Shown one piece after another: positions 1-8,153 of a DNA stretch of 64,000 nucleotides. This DNA is from Pseudomonadota bacterium (GTDB lineage: Bacteria; Pseudomonadota; Gammaproteobacteria; CALCKW01). The stretch is from NCBI GenBank assembly GCA_039196715.1, contig JBCCUP010000014.1, positions 1 to 64,000 of the forward strand, given 5' to 3'. A model generated the notes under the pieces. It was not told where the DNA came from and searched no databases. It saw only the letters and a program-made list of their open reading frames with translations. The translations under genes and the position numbers were made by a program. The stretch's first letter is position 1; every line of letters starts with the position of its first letter.

Positions 1-141
1 AACTCAGACCAACGGGCACGTGCACTCCCTCACTGGCTCCACCGCTACAACTGGCACCGCCCGCACGCCAGTCTCGGCTACCAACAACCCATCACCCGAC
101 TCGGTATCGATGTGAACAACCTACTGGCTATACACAGCTAG
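1..141 (+). mobile_element. IS481-type transposase, C-terminal fragment cut by the window edge
   Basis: Frame 1 is open from the first base and encodes 46 residues ending in TAG. The segment RYNWHRPHASLGY, followed by PITRLG and a terminal NNLL-HS, is the typical C-terminus of IS481-family DDE transposases. The rest of the gene lies to the left of the window, so its integrity cannot be judged. The stop codon overlaps the stop codon of the convergent agmatinase-like gene. There is therefore no room between the genes for a separate terminal inverted repeat, and the right end of the element must either lie inside the neighbouring coding sequence or be lost. Confidence 0.85.
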
Positions 142-1106
142 TTCGTCGGCAGCCCGGCCTGCTGGCGGGCGATGACGCCCATGATGGCCGCGACCAGCCG
201 CGACACGGTCAGGCCGCCAATGCCGTCGATGTCCACCTCCGGCATGATCTCCACCACGTCGACGGCGGCAATCCGACCCCGAGTCGCCGCGCCCATGACG
301 AGTTCGAGCACCTGGTAGTAGCTCAGGCCACCGGGCGTGCGGCCGATTGTGTTCGGCGCGATGGACGGGTCCAGGGCGTCGATGTCGATGCACAGGATGA
401 CCTCGGCGCCCGGTGCGATCCGGTCCAGCGCTGGCTGCACGCCGTGTCGGTGGATCTCGGGGCCGGTGAAAAAGCGCACACCCCACGCGAGCGCGTCGTC
501 GACATCCGAGCTGTGACCCGAGCCGATACCGCGCGCCCCGACCTGGATGATGTGCTCGATGTGGGCCATCTCGGACGCGCGTCGCATGGTTGAGGACAAC
601 CCGAGCGACTCGCCCATGTGGCTCTCGCGCCAGTCGATGTGGGCGTCAATCTGCAGCACCGTGTAACGCGAACCGGTGTCACCCAGGGCATCGAGCATCG
701 GGATCGGCACCGAGTCGTCGCCGCCGACGACCATCGGCACGACACCCTGTCGCGCTACCCGTGACACCGCATCGCGGATGGTGGCCCGGTTGCCGGCGAA
801 ATCCACATCGCTCCAGGGCAGGTCCCCGCAGTCGACCGCCCGCCGGGTGCCGCTCGGGAAGGTCGGCCCACCGAGATCGAAGTTGTGGCGATCGACGTTG
901 GCGGTCAGCGAGGCGATGGCCCGCCGCAGGGAGGCCGGCCCGCCCTGCGCGTACGCCCCCACCGAAGCGTACGGCGTCGCGCACGGTGCACCGATGTACG
1001 CCGAAGACGCGTCGAGCGCATCGAGGTCGTCACACGCCGGCAAACCGAGAAAAGTGCTGGCCTCGGTGGCCCCGAACAACGCAGCCAGGTCGGGTTTGCT
1101 GCTCAT
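138..1106 (-). CDS. Agmatinase/arginase-family ureohydrolase with a GGDDS metal-site variant
   Basis: A 322-residue cytosolic enzyme of the ureohydrolase superfamily, which hydrolyses guanidino compounds such as agmatine or guanidinobutyrate to urea and an amine using a two-metal centre. The family motifs are present as GGDDS (about 128-132), DAHID (154-158) and CIDIDALDP (239-247). Five of the six usual metal ligands are in place; the first motif is normally GGDHS, so the sixth ligand, a His, is replaced by Asp131. I chose the ATG before SSKPDL because the upstream extension has low-complexity, non-homologous character. It converges on the transposase fragment. The exact substrate cannot be told from sequence. 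Confidence 0.85.
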   Translation of the reverse strand: MSSKPDLAALFGATEASTFLGLPACDDLDALDASSAYIGAPCATPYASVGAYAQGGPASLRRAIASLTANVDRHNFDLGGPTFPSGTRRAVDCGDLPWSDVDFAGNRATIRDAVSRVARQGVVPMVVGGDDSVPIPMLDALGDTGSRYTVLQIDAHIDWRESHMGESLGLSSTMRRASEMAHIEHIIQVGARGIGSGHSSDVDDALAWGVRFFTGPEIHRHGVQPALDRIAPGAEVILCIDIDALDPSIAPNTIGRTPGGLSYYQVLELVMGAATRGRIAAVDVVEIMPEVDIDGIGGLTVSRLVAAIMGVIARQQAGLPTN

Positions 1107-1293
1107 GCGGTGACAGTCTCCGGGTCCGCAGGCTGCAGCCGGCTCGGCGTTGCCTTTCACGGACCCCGCACCATACCGCAGGCAGGGGTTGCTATGCTGC
1201 GCGCCGGAACCGCTCGGGTCCCGAGGCGGTCCGAACTGTGCTCGTCACTCCCGTTGCCCCACGCGCCGTTGTCGCCCGCCACACGTACCGCCC

Positions 1294-2373
1294 ATGTCAG
1301 CTTCCAAACCGGCTTCCTGTCACGACAAGGTCATCAACCTCGGCCTGCAGGGCGGCGGTGCACACGGCGCATTTGCCTGGGGTGTGCTCGACAAGCTGCT
1401 CGAAGACGGTCGCCTCGGCATCGAGGCCCTGTGCGCCACGTCCGCCGGCACCATGAACGCCTGCGCACTGGCCTACGGCGACTTGCAGGGCGGGCCGGAT
1501 CGCGCCCGCGAGACGCTGCACGATTTCTGGTGGCGCGTGCACCGCGCCGGCCAACTCTACAGCCCGGTGAAACGCCTGCCGTGGGAAAAACAGCTGTCGT
1601 GGAACATGGACACCTCGGTGGCGTTCTTCCTGTTCGACTCGATGACCCGCATGTGGTCGCCGTACCAGCTCAACCCCTTCGACGTGAACCCGTTGCGCGA
1701 CGTGTTGGCCGAGACCGTCGATTTCGAAGCGCTGCGCCGCTGCCAGCGCACCCAGCTCTTCATCAGCGCGACCAGCGTGCGCACCGGCAAGGTGAAAGTC
1801 TTCCCGACCGACGAGATCACGCTGGACGTCGCGATGGCGTCCGCTTGCCTGCCCTACCTGTTCAAGGCGGTCACCATCGACGGCGAGGACTACTGGGACG
1901 GCGGCTACATGGGCAACCCCGCCCTTTTCCCGCTGTTCTACAAGACCCAGGCCCGCGACATCGTCGTCGTGCACATCAACCCGATGGAACGCGCCGATAC
2001 ACCGCGCACGGCCCCCGACATCATGAACCGCGTCAACGAGATCAGCTTCAACGCCTCGCTGCTGAAGGAGATGCGCGCCATCGCCTTCGTCAAACGCCTG
2101 CTGGACGCCGACATGCTCAAGGACGAGTACCGGGCGCAGTTCAAGAACGTGCTGCTGCATTCGGTGCGCGCCGACGCGGCCCTCTGCGACTTGTCCGTGG
2201 CGAGCAAATTCGATTCGGATTGGGATTTTCTCGTGATGTTGCGCGACCGCGGCCGAGAGACCATGGCGGCGTGGCTCGACCGGCACTACGCCCATATCGG
2301 CGTGCAGGACACCGTGCACTTCGACAACGCGCGCTTTGGCGAGGTGATCGGCCTGCCGGACGACGCCCCCTAG
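1294..2373 (+). CDS. Patatin-like phospholipase
   Basis: A 359-residue patatin-fold lipid acyl hydrolase. The oxyanion-hole motif GGGAHG is at about residues 20-25. The nucleophile elbow reads ATSAG (48-52, Ser50), so the usual first Gly of GxSxG is Ala, a substitution I recall in some bacterial patatins. The catalytic Asp is in DGG at about 202. There is no signal peptide, so it is probably cytoplasmic or peripherally membrane bound. The chosen ATG gives an N-terminus that runs straight into the first beta strand; the open frame upstream is Arg/Pro-rich and unlikely to be translated. It stands alone between oppositely oriented genes. Confidence 0.88.
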   Translation: MSASKPASCHDKVINLGLQGGGAHGAFAWGVLDKLLEDGRLGIEALCATSAGTMNACALAYGDLQGGPDRARETLHDFWWRVHRAGQLYSPVKRLPWEKQLSWNMDTSVAFFLFDSMTRMWSPYQLNPFDVNPLRDVLAETVDFEALRRCQRTQLFISATSVRTGKVKVFPTDEITLDVAMASACLPYLFKAVTIDGEDYWDGGYMGNPALFPLFYKTQARDIVVVHINPMERADTPRTAPDIMNRVNEISFNASLLKEMRAIAFVKRLLDADMLKDEYRAQFKNVLLHSVRADAALCDLSVASKFDSDWDFLVMLRDRGRETMAAWLDRHYAHIGVQDTVHFDNARFGEVIGLPDDAP

Positions 2374-2394
2374 CCGAACAGCCGACGGACGCCG

Positions 2395-2511
2395 TCAACC
2401 GAGCTGCAACGCACCGAGCAACTGGTTCATCAGCGCGTCCAACTCGTCCGCCGACGCCGTCGCAGCGACGTAGAAGTCCGGCCGGATCACCACCTCGGTC
2501 GACACGCTCAT
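2395..2511 (-). CDS. Possible small protein of 38 residues (unrecognised)
   Basis: A short frame downstream of, and on the same strand as, the aspartate aminotransferase gene. It begins with ATG and encodes MSVSTEVVIRPDFYVAATAS followed by an acidic amphipathic stretch (ADELDALMNQLLGALQLG). The composition is protein-like, with no Arg/Pro-rich shadow character, and ends at a TGA. I do not recognise a family and see no strong Shine-Dalgarno sequence. It could be a remnant of a longer gene or simply chance. Confidence 0.3.
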   Translation of the reverse strand: MSVSTEVVIRPDFYVAATASADELDALMNQLLGALQLG

Positions 2512-2580
2512 AGCAGTCGCAGCCCTGCTGCCTCGGCAGCGTGTGATCGGCGTGCGCAGACCGTGCGCAGCAGCGCGGCA

Positions 2581-3813
2581 CTAACCATAGGCATGCAGTC
2601 CATCGCAGAACGCGCGAATGCGGCGACACGCTTCCACGAGGGTGTCGTCGGCTGCGGCGTAAGACAAGCGGAAACACGGCGAGAGGCCGAAGGCCGCGCC
2701 GTGCACGATCGCCACCCCGTGCTCGTTGAGCAGGGCTTTGACGAAGGCCTCGTCACTGTCAATCAGGGCGCCGCCCGCGCTGCGCTTGCCGAGGCAGCCC
2801 GCGAGCGACACATACACGTAAAAGGCGCCGTCCGGCACCGGGCAGACCAGCCCCGGGCAGGCGTCGAGGTCGCGACAGACCTGATCTCGGCGGCGCAGGA
2901 AGGCCGCGCGCGATTCGCTGATGTAGTCCTGCGGACCCTCAAGCGCCGCCAACGACGCGTACTGGCTGATCGAACAGGGGTTGGTGGTCGACTGGCTCTG
3001 AAGCTTGCGCATCGCGTTGATCACGTGCACCGGTCCGGCACCGTAGCCGATGCGCCAACCGGTCATGGCGTAGGACTTGGACACCCCGTTGACGATGAAG
3101 ATGCGGTCGATCAGATCCGGGGCCACCTGCGCCGGCGTTGCGAACGTGGCCGGCGCGTAGACGATGTGCTCGTAGATGTCGTCGCAGAGCCAGCCGACAT
3201 GGGGGTGGGCCCGGACCACCTCGGCGAGCGCGTCGATCTCGGCCCGCGAGTAGACCGCACCGCTCGGGTTCGAGGGCGAGTTGAAGATGAACCACTTGGT
3301 GTTGTCGGTGATCGCGGCAGCGAGTTGCGCGGCCGTGATCTTGAAACCTTGCTCAAGCGAGCCGGGCACGATCACAGGCGTGGCCTGCCCGAGCCGCGCG
3401 ATGTCGGGGTAGCTGACCCAGTAGGGCGACGGCACGATCACCTCGTCACCCGGGTTGAGCGTCGCGACCAGGGCGTTGAACAGCACCTGCTTGCCACCGG
3501 TGCCCACGGAGATGTTTTCCGGCGCGTAGCTCAGGCCGTTCTCCCGCTCGAACTTGCTGCAGATCGCCGCCTTGAGCTCGGCGATGCCGTCGGCCGTCGT
3601 GTAGCGGGTGTGGCCGGCTTGCATGGCGGCGAGCGCCGCGTCCTGAATGTGCTGCGGGGTGTTGAAGTCAGGCTCTCCGGCACCGAGCGCGATGATGTCC
3701 TGACCTTCCGCCTTGCGTTGCGCCGCCAACGCGGTCAGCGCCACGGTCGCCGAGGGCTGCACACTTGAAAGCAGTTGGCTTTGACAGCGGTCAGCAAAGA
3801 GGGAGGAGGCCAT
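2581..3813 (-). CDS. Aspartate aminotransferase-type class I/II aminotransferase
   Basis: A 410-residue fold-type I PLP enzyme that moves amino groups between aspartate (or a related amino acid) and 2-oxoglutarate. It shows NSPSNPSG (about 178-185), the PLP-binding Lys246 in SKSYAMTGWRIGY, and the N-terminal GAGEPDF motif of the AspC/AatA 1-gamma subgroup. The start was placed at the ATG giving MASSLFADRC, which aligns with usual AatA N-termini; another ATG lies 12 bases upstream. No strong ribosome-binding site is visible for either. It lies downstream of the RpiR-type regulator gene on the same strand, separated by 162 bases that contain a hairpin. Confidence 0.88.
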   Translation of the reverse strand: MASSLFADRCQSQLLSSVQPSATVALTALAAQRKAEGQDIIALGAGEPDFNTPQHIQDAALAAMQAGHTRYTTADGIAELKAAICSKFERENGLSYAPENISVGTGGKQVLFNALVATLNPGDEVIVPSPYWVSYPDIARLGQATPVIVPGSLEQGFKITAAQLAAAITDNTKWFIFNSPSNPSGAVYSRAEIDALAEVVRAHPHVGWLCDDIYEHIVYAPATFATPAQVAPDLIDRIFIVNGVSKSYAMTGWRIGYGAGPVHVINAMRKLQSQSTTNPCSISQYASLAALEGPQDYISESRAAFLRRRDQVCRDLDACPGLVCPVPDGAFYVYVSLAGCLGKRSAGGALIDSDEAFVKALLNEHGVAIVHGAAFGLSPCFRLSYAAADDTLVEACRRIRAFCDGLHAYG

Positions 3814-3929
3814 GGCAGCGCACATCTGAACGTGAAAGTGCACCCATGGTAGCAGGGCGTACCCGGACCGCGCCGCCCGCTTCGGGACGCGCGCGCGCAA
3901 TCGGCGGTGTTTCGCATCTCCGGACTGCT

Positions 3930-3972
3930 GCACCTGCGCGGGCGCCGAAGCGCAGCCGTGTTGCGCAGGTGC
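3930..3972 (-). terminator. Hairpin downstream of the rpiR-type gene
   Basis: A perfect 10-base inverted repeat (GCACCTGCGC and GCGCAGGTGC) encloses 23 bases, three bases beyond the regulator's stop codon. A run of seven T's on the minus strand lies at the end of the coding sequence, before the hairpin rather than after it. It could act as a terminator without a U-tract or as a 3'-end stabiliser for the regulator transcript. Confidence 0.45.
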
Positions 3973-3975
3973 CAA

Positions 3976-4872
3976 TCAGAAAAAAAGTGTGTTTTTTCCG
4001 GTGCGCCAGTAGGCGTTGCTCGCCGCCCTGACCGCCTCGTAGTCGCGCGCCCGAGCCGCAGCCGGCGCGCCGCCACGCGCCATCAGCAACGCCAGCAGCG
4101 TGTCGAGCATCGCCATGGGCCCGGCGAAGCAGGCAAAGTGGTGTGTCGACTGCACCGCAGCCGTCAGCGTGTGCGCGGGTTCCAGTTCAGCCAGCGCCAC
4201 CGACGAGTCCGAGAGCAGCACCAGTTGCACGCCGCGTTCGCGTGCGAAGCGACACGCCTCAACGGTCTCGCGTGAATAGGGGTTGAAGCACATCGCGATG
4301 AGCACGTCGTCGCTGCCCGCGTCAGTCAGCTCGTCCACCGCGCTGTTCATGCCACTGGGGATCAGTTGCAAGTGTGGCAACGCCATGCGGCCGACGTAAT
4401 GAAAATAGTAGGCGAGCGCGTAGGTCGCCCGCACCGCGGTGATGTACACCCGCCTCGCCCCCATCAGCAGGTCGATCAGGGCCACCGTCTCGGCAGACGA
4501 CAGCGTCTGCAAGGCATGACGCACATTCGACAGGCCGTTTTCGGACGCGTCGGCCTGGACCGCACCGAGGGCGTCTCGCCGGTGCAGTGCCAGCAGCCAT
4601 TGCGGTGTACCCCCGCCGTCGTCGCGGGCCGACAAGGCCCGTCGAAACGGCTCGCGCAACGCGTCGAAACTGTCGAAACCAAGGTGCTTCGCCATGCGCA
4701 CGAGGGTGTAGGTGCTCACGCCGCAGCGGCTGGCGGTCTGGCGAACCGAGTCGAGACCGAAGTCCACCGGGTTGTCGATGATGTAGCTTGCGACCTGGCG
4801 CAGGCGCGGCGTGAACGCGCCAAGCTCCGCGTGCAGTCGGGACAGAATGCGGTGGCGCAGGGACGGGTCCAT
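3976..4872 (-). CDS. RpiR/MurR-family transcriptional regulator (HTH plus SIS domain)
   Basis: A 298-residue regulator. The N-terminal HTH_6 domain (about residues 1-75; ASYIIDN, then the recognition region SRCGVSTYTLVRMAKHLGF) binds DNA. The C-terminal SIS domain (about 110-265) usually binds a phosphosugar or other small ligand. The preferred start is the ATG preceded by a GAGAG sequence. Another in-frame ATG 36 bases upstream would extend the protein by 12 residues and lies in an AT-rich promoter-like stretch. The gene is divergent from the oxidoreductase/BKACE/aminotransferase operon and is the obvious candidate for its regulator. Confidence 0.88.
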   Translation of the reverse strand: MDPSLRHRILSRLHAELGAFTPRLRQVASYIIDNPVDFGLDSVRQTASRCGVSTYTLVRMAKHLGFDSFDALREPFRRALSARDDGGGTPQWLLALHRRDALGAVQADASENGLSNVRHALQTLSSAETVALIDLLMGARRVYITAVRATYALAYYFHYVGRMALPHLQLIPSGMNSAVDELTDAGSDDVLIAMCFNPYSRETVEACRFARERGVQLVLLSDSSVALAELEPAHTLTAAVQSTHHFACFAGPMAMLDTLLALLMARGGAPAAARARDYEAVRAASNAYWRTGKNTLFF

Positions 4873-4992
4873 CGGATCTCTCGGGGTCTCGCGGCACAAG
4901 AGCGACATAACATAAGTTATTTAAACCCCTACTTGAACCATCTGTGATTTCCGACCACCATCTCGTCACATCTCCGCTGCGGGCGCCCTGCC
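4873..4992. promoter_or_regulatory. Divergent promoter region between rpiR-type gene and N-demethylase operon
   Basis: This intergenic segment contains a locally AT-rich patch (around 4907-4932, including ATAACATAAGTTATTTAAAC) that stands out from the GC-rich surroundings. The patch contains an imperfect TAAC/GTTA dyad. It is the only place where promoters and an operator for the two diverging units could sit. I cannot assign -35 and -10 boxes with confidence. Confidence 0.5.
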
Positions 4993-7404
4993 ATGGCCAC
5001 CCCCTCTTCGATCGAGCTGCCCTCGCACGCGTCGGTTGTCGTCGTCGGCGGCGGTATCATGGGGTGTTCGACGCTCTACCACCTGGCCAAGCTCGGCGTC
5101 ACCGACGCGGTGCTCGTCGAACGCAACGAACTGACGTCTGGCACGACCTGGCATTCGGCGGCCCAGGTGCGCGCGCTGCGGCATTCGCAGAACCTCACGC
5201 GCATGATCCAGTATTCGGTCGACCTCTACGCGCAGCTCGAGGCCGAGACCGGCCAGAGCGTGGGCTGGATTCAGAAAGGCTCGCTGTCGCTCGCGACCAC
5301 ACCGGACAGGCTCACCCACATCCGGCGACAGGCGAGTCTCGCGCAGCTGTTCGGTGTGCGGGCGCAGGCAATCTCGACAGCAGACGCGCTCGAGCGCTGG
5401 CCACTGATGCGGGCCGACGACGTGCTCGGCGCGGTGTGGTCCCCGGATGATGGGCGCGTCTCACCGAGCGACGTGTGCGCCGCGCTGGTGAAGGCGGCCA
5501 AGGCGCTTGGCGCACGGGTGTTCGAACACACCGCCGTCACCGGCGTGCACACAACCAGCGGTCGCATTCGCGGCCTGGAGACAGACCGGGGCACGCTGCG
5601 GTGCGACGCTGTCGCGCTCTGCGCCGGACTCTGGTCACGCGAGCTGGCGCGGATGGCCGACAGCCACGCCCCGCTGCTCGCCTGCGAGCATTTCTACCTG
5701 TTGACCAAACCGGTCGACGGCATCACCGGCAACATGCCAACCCTGTCTGACCACGACAACCACCTGTACATCCGCGACGACTCCGGCGGCTTGCTGGTCG
5801 GGTGCTTCGAGCCACACGCGCGTGCCCTCGACCCGACACGCCTGTCCGGCGAGGTGGGCTTCGAGCTCCTGCAGGAGGACTGGGAACACTTCGAGCCGAT
5901 GATGGTCAACGCACTCAACCGACTCCCCCCGCTCGAACACGCGGAGGTCAAGTTGTTGCTAAACGGGCCGGAGAGCTTCACACCCGACGGCAGTTTCATG
6001 CTCGGCGAGACCGCCGAGACGCGCGGACTGTTTCTCGGCTGTGGTATGAATTCGGTCGGGATCGCGAGCGGAGGCGGTGCAGGTATGCACCTCGCGCACT
6101 GCATCGTCAACGGCCACACCGCCTACGACCTCGCCGACACCGACGCCCGGCGCTTCGACCCCACCTTCGATTCGCTCGAACACCTGATGGCGCGCGCGCC
6201 CGAGGTGCTCGGCACGCACTACGACATCGCCTACCCCGGCACGCAATTCCGCACGGCACGCGGCATCCAGACCTTGCCGGCGCACGACCACCACCGCGCC
6301 GACCGGGCACACTTCGGCCAGACCGGGCACTGGGAGCGGCCGCTCTTTTTCGGCAAGCAGGCAGAGCCACGCTTGCGGTTCACTCGGCCGGACTGGTTCG
6401 CCCGGGTCGCACGCGAAGTCGACGCGGCCCACACTCGGGCAGCGGTGTTCGACGCCAGTTGCTTTGGCAAGATCGACATCAGCGGCACCGACGCGGCACA
6501 GGTGGTGGCGAGGCTGTGCAGCGGCGCCGTCACTCGGCCGCCCGGTTCGCTCAGCTACAACCTCATGCTGAACGCGGGCGGCACAATCGAACTCGACCTG
6601 ACGGTGCATCGGCTCACCACAGACCACTACCGCCTGCTCGTCGGCACCCAGGTCACGCGCAAGGCCGTCGCGCTGGCCCGGGACGCCGCGGTGGGCAGGG
6701 ATGTCCAGGTCCGCGACGTCACCCACGAGCACGCGCTGTTCAGCCTGAGCGGCCCACAGGCCATCGCCCTCGCTCGGCAGCTCGGCGCCACCACCGTGCC
6801 GGGACTCGGCTACTTCAAATTTGCACCCGACACCCTTGCCGGCCGGCCCGTGACCCTGGCCCGCCTGTCCTACGTGGGCGAGGCGGGCGTGGAGATCAGC
6901 TGCGCCGAGGCGGACGCCGTCGCGGTCTACAGCGCCCTGCGGGACGCGGGCGCGGCCCCGGCCGGCCTCTTTGCGCAAACCGCCATGCGAATCGAGAAGG
7001 GCTTCTGTGCCGTTGGCCACGAACTCGACAGCGATACGATACCGGCCGAGGTCGGGCTGGGGTTCGCCTGCCGCGCGTCGGGCGGCTACCTCGGCGCCGA
7101 GGCGGTGGCAGCAGCGGGCACTGTCGCCACGCGGCTGCGCACGCTGGTGTTCGACAACGACCACGCCGTGCCCATTGGCCACGAACCGGTCGTGCACGGT
7201 GATCGGATCATCGGGCAGACGACCTCGGCGGGCTTCGGCCACCGCATCAACGCACCGATAGCGCTGGCGCTGATGCGCGCTGACAGCGGTGACCCGGACC
7301 GCGTCGATGTCGACATCGCCGGTGAACGCTTTCCTGCCCGCGTGCTGACACACGCGGCCTTCGACCCCGACGGCCACCGACTGCGAGAGTACAACACACC
7401 ATGA
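4993..7404 (+). CDS. Dimethylglycine/sarcosine dehydrogenase-type flavoprotein fused to a GcvT-like domain
   Basis: An 803-residue two-module enzyme. The N-terminal DAO-type FAD domain has the Rossmann motif GGGIMG (19-24). It also has TTWHSA (51-56), whose His54 corresponds to the histidine covalently linked to FAD in dimethylglycine and sarcosine dehydrogenases. The C-terminal half from about residue 420 is a GcvT/aminomethyltransferase-like module that normally transfers the released one-carbon unit to tetrahydrofolate. Oxidative N-demethylation is therefore the expected reaction, with the methylamine substrate unknown. It is first in an operon with overlapping stop/start codons. No signal peptide is present. 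Confidence 0.88.
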   Translation: MATPSSIELPSHASVVVVGGGIMGCSTLYHLAKLGVTDAVLVERNELTSGTTWHSAAQVRALRHSQNLTRMIQYSVDLYAQLEAETGQSVGWIQKGSLSLATTPDRLTHIRRQASLAQLFGVRAQAISTADALERWPLMRADDVLGAVWSPDDGRVSPSDVCAALVKAAKALGARVFEHTAVTGVHTTSGRIRGLETDRGTLRCDAVALCAGLWSRELARMADSHAPLLACEHFYLLTKPVDGITGNMPTLSDHDNHLYIRDDSGGLLVGCFEPHARALDPTRLSGEVGFELLQEDWEHFEPMMVNALNRLPPLEHAEVKLLLNGPESFTPDGSFMLGETAETRGLFLGCGMNSVGIASGGGAGMHLAHCIVNGHTAYDLADTDARRFDPTFDSLEHLMARAPEVLGTHYDIAYPGTQFRTARGIQTLPAHDHHRADRAHFGQTGHWERPLFFGKQAEPRLRFTRPDWFARVAREVDAAHTRAAVFDASCFGKIDISGTDAAQVVARLCSGAVTRPPGSLSYNLMLNAGGTIELDLTVHRLTTDHYRLLVGTQVTRKAVALARDAAVGRDVQVRDVTHEHALFSLSGPQAIALARQLGATTVPGLGYFKFAPDTLAGRPVTLARLSYVGEAGVEISCAEADAVAVYSALRDAGAAPAGLFAQTAMRIEKGFCAVGHELDSDTIPAEVGLGFACRASGGYLGAEAVAAAGTVATRLRTLVFDNDHAVPIGHEPVVHGDRIIGQTTSAGFGHRINAPIALALMRADSGDPDRVDVDIAGERFPARVLTHAAFDPDGHRLREYNTP

Positions 7405-8153
7405 TCATGGTTGCCCCCAACGGCGCACGCCGCCAGACATCCGATCACCCGGCACTGCCGGTCACCGCCGAGGCGGTCGCCGACACCGCCGCGGCCTGTG
7501 CTGCAGCGGGTGCCGACGCCGTGCACGTGCACGTGCGCGAGGACGACGGTAGCCACTCGCTCGACACCGGGCGCTACCGGGACACCCTGGCCGCACTGGC
7601 CGAGCGCGCGCCGTCGTTGCGGGTGCAGATCACCACGGAGTCGGCCGGGGTCTTCTCACCGTCCGAGCAGCTCGCCTGCCTGCTCGACCTGGCGCCGGCC
7701 TGGGCAAGTGTCTCGGTGCGCGAGATCGCCGCGGACGACAGCGTTGCCGACCGCTTGTACCGTGCCTGTATTGACCAGGGCACCGAGGTTCAACACATTC
7801 TGTACAGCCCGGCGTGTGCGGCGCAGCTCGCCCGGTGGTGGTCACGCGGCGTGGTCGACGGCGAGCAGAACAGCGTGATCCACGTGCTGGGCCACTACAC
7901 CACGGGTGAACAGGGTGACCCGGCCAGCGTCGCAGCGCGCAGCACGCTGCCGGGCGCCGGCCGCTGGATGGTGTGCGCGTTCGGCGACCGCGAGCACGAC
8001 TGCCTGGTGGCGACCCACCGCGCCGGTGGCGACGTCCGCGTCGGTTTCGAAAACAGTCTGGGACGCGGTGGCGGCCACCGCTGGACCGACAACGCCGAAT
8101 CGGTTGCCGCCTTGCGCAGAGCTCTCGATGCCCACCAGGAACCCAACGCATGA
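7401..8153 (+). CDS. BKACE (DUF849) beta-keto acid cleavage enzyme, short form
   Basis: A 250-residue member of the beta-keto acid cleavage enzyme family. These enzymes condense a beta-keto acid with acetyl-CoA, releasing acetoacetate and a new CoA ester. The zinc-binding motif appears as VHVHVRE near residue 36-42 and the second signature as RVGFENS near the C-terminus. The ligand Glu is kept, while the following position is Asn where characterised Kce has Asp, a variant I recall from other family members. It is shorter than the usual 270-310 residues. Its ATG overlaps the upstream TGA (ATGA), so translation is probably coupled to the demethylase. Confidence 0.85.
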   Translation: MIMVAPNGARRQTSDHPALPVTAEAVADTAAACAAAGADAVHVHVREDDGSHSLDTGRYRDTLAALAERAPSLRVQITTESAGVFSPSEQLACLLDLAPAWASVSVREIAADDSVADRLYRACIDQGTEVQHILYSPACAAQLARWWSRGVVDGEQNSVIHVLGHYTTGEQGDPASVAARSTLPGAGRWMVCAFGDREHDCLVATHRAGGDVRVGFENSLGRGGGHRWTDNAESVAALRRALDAHQEPNA

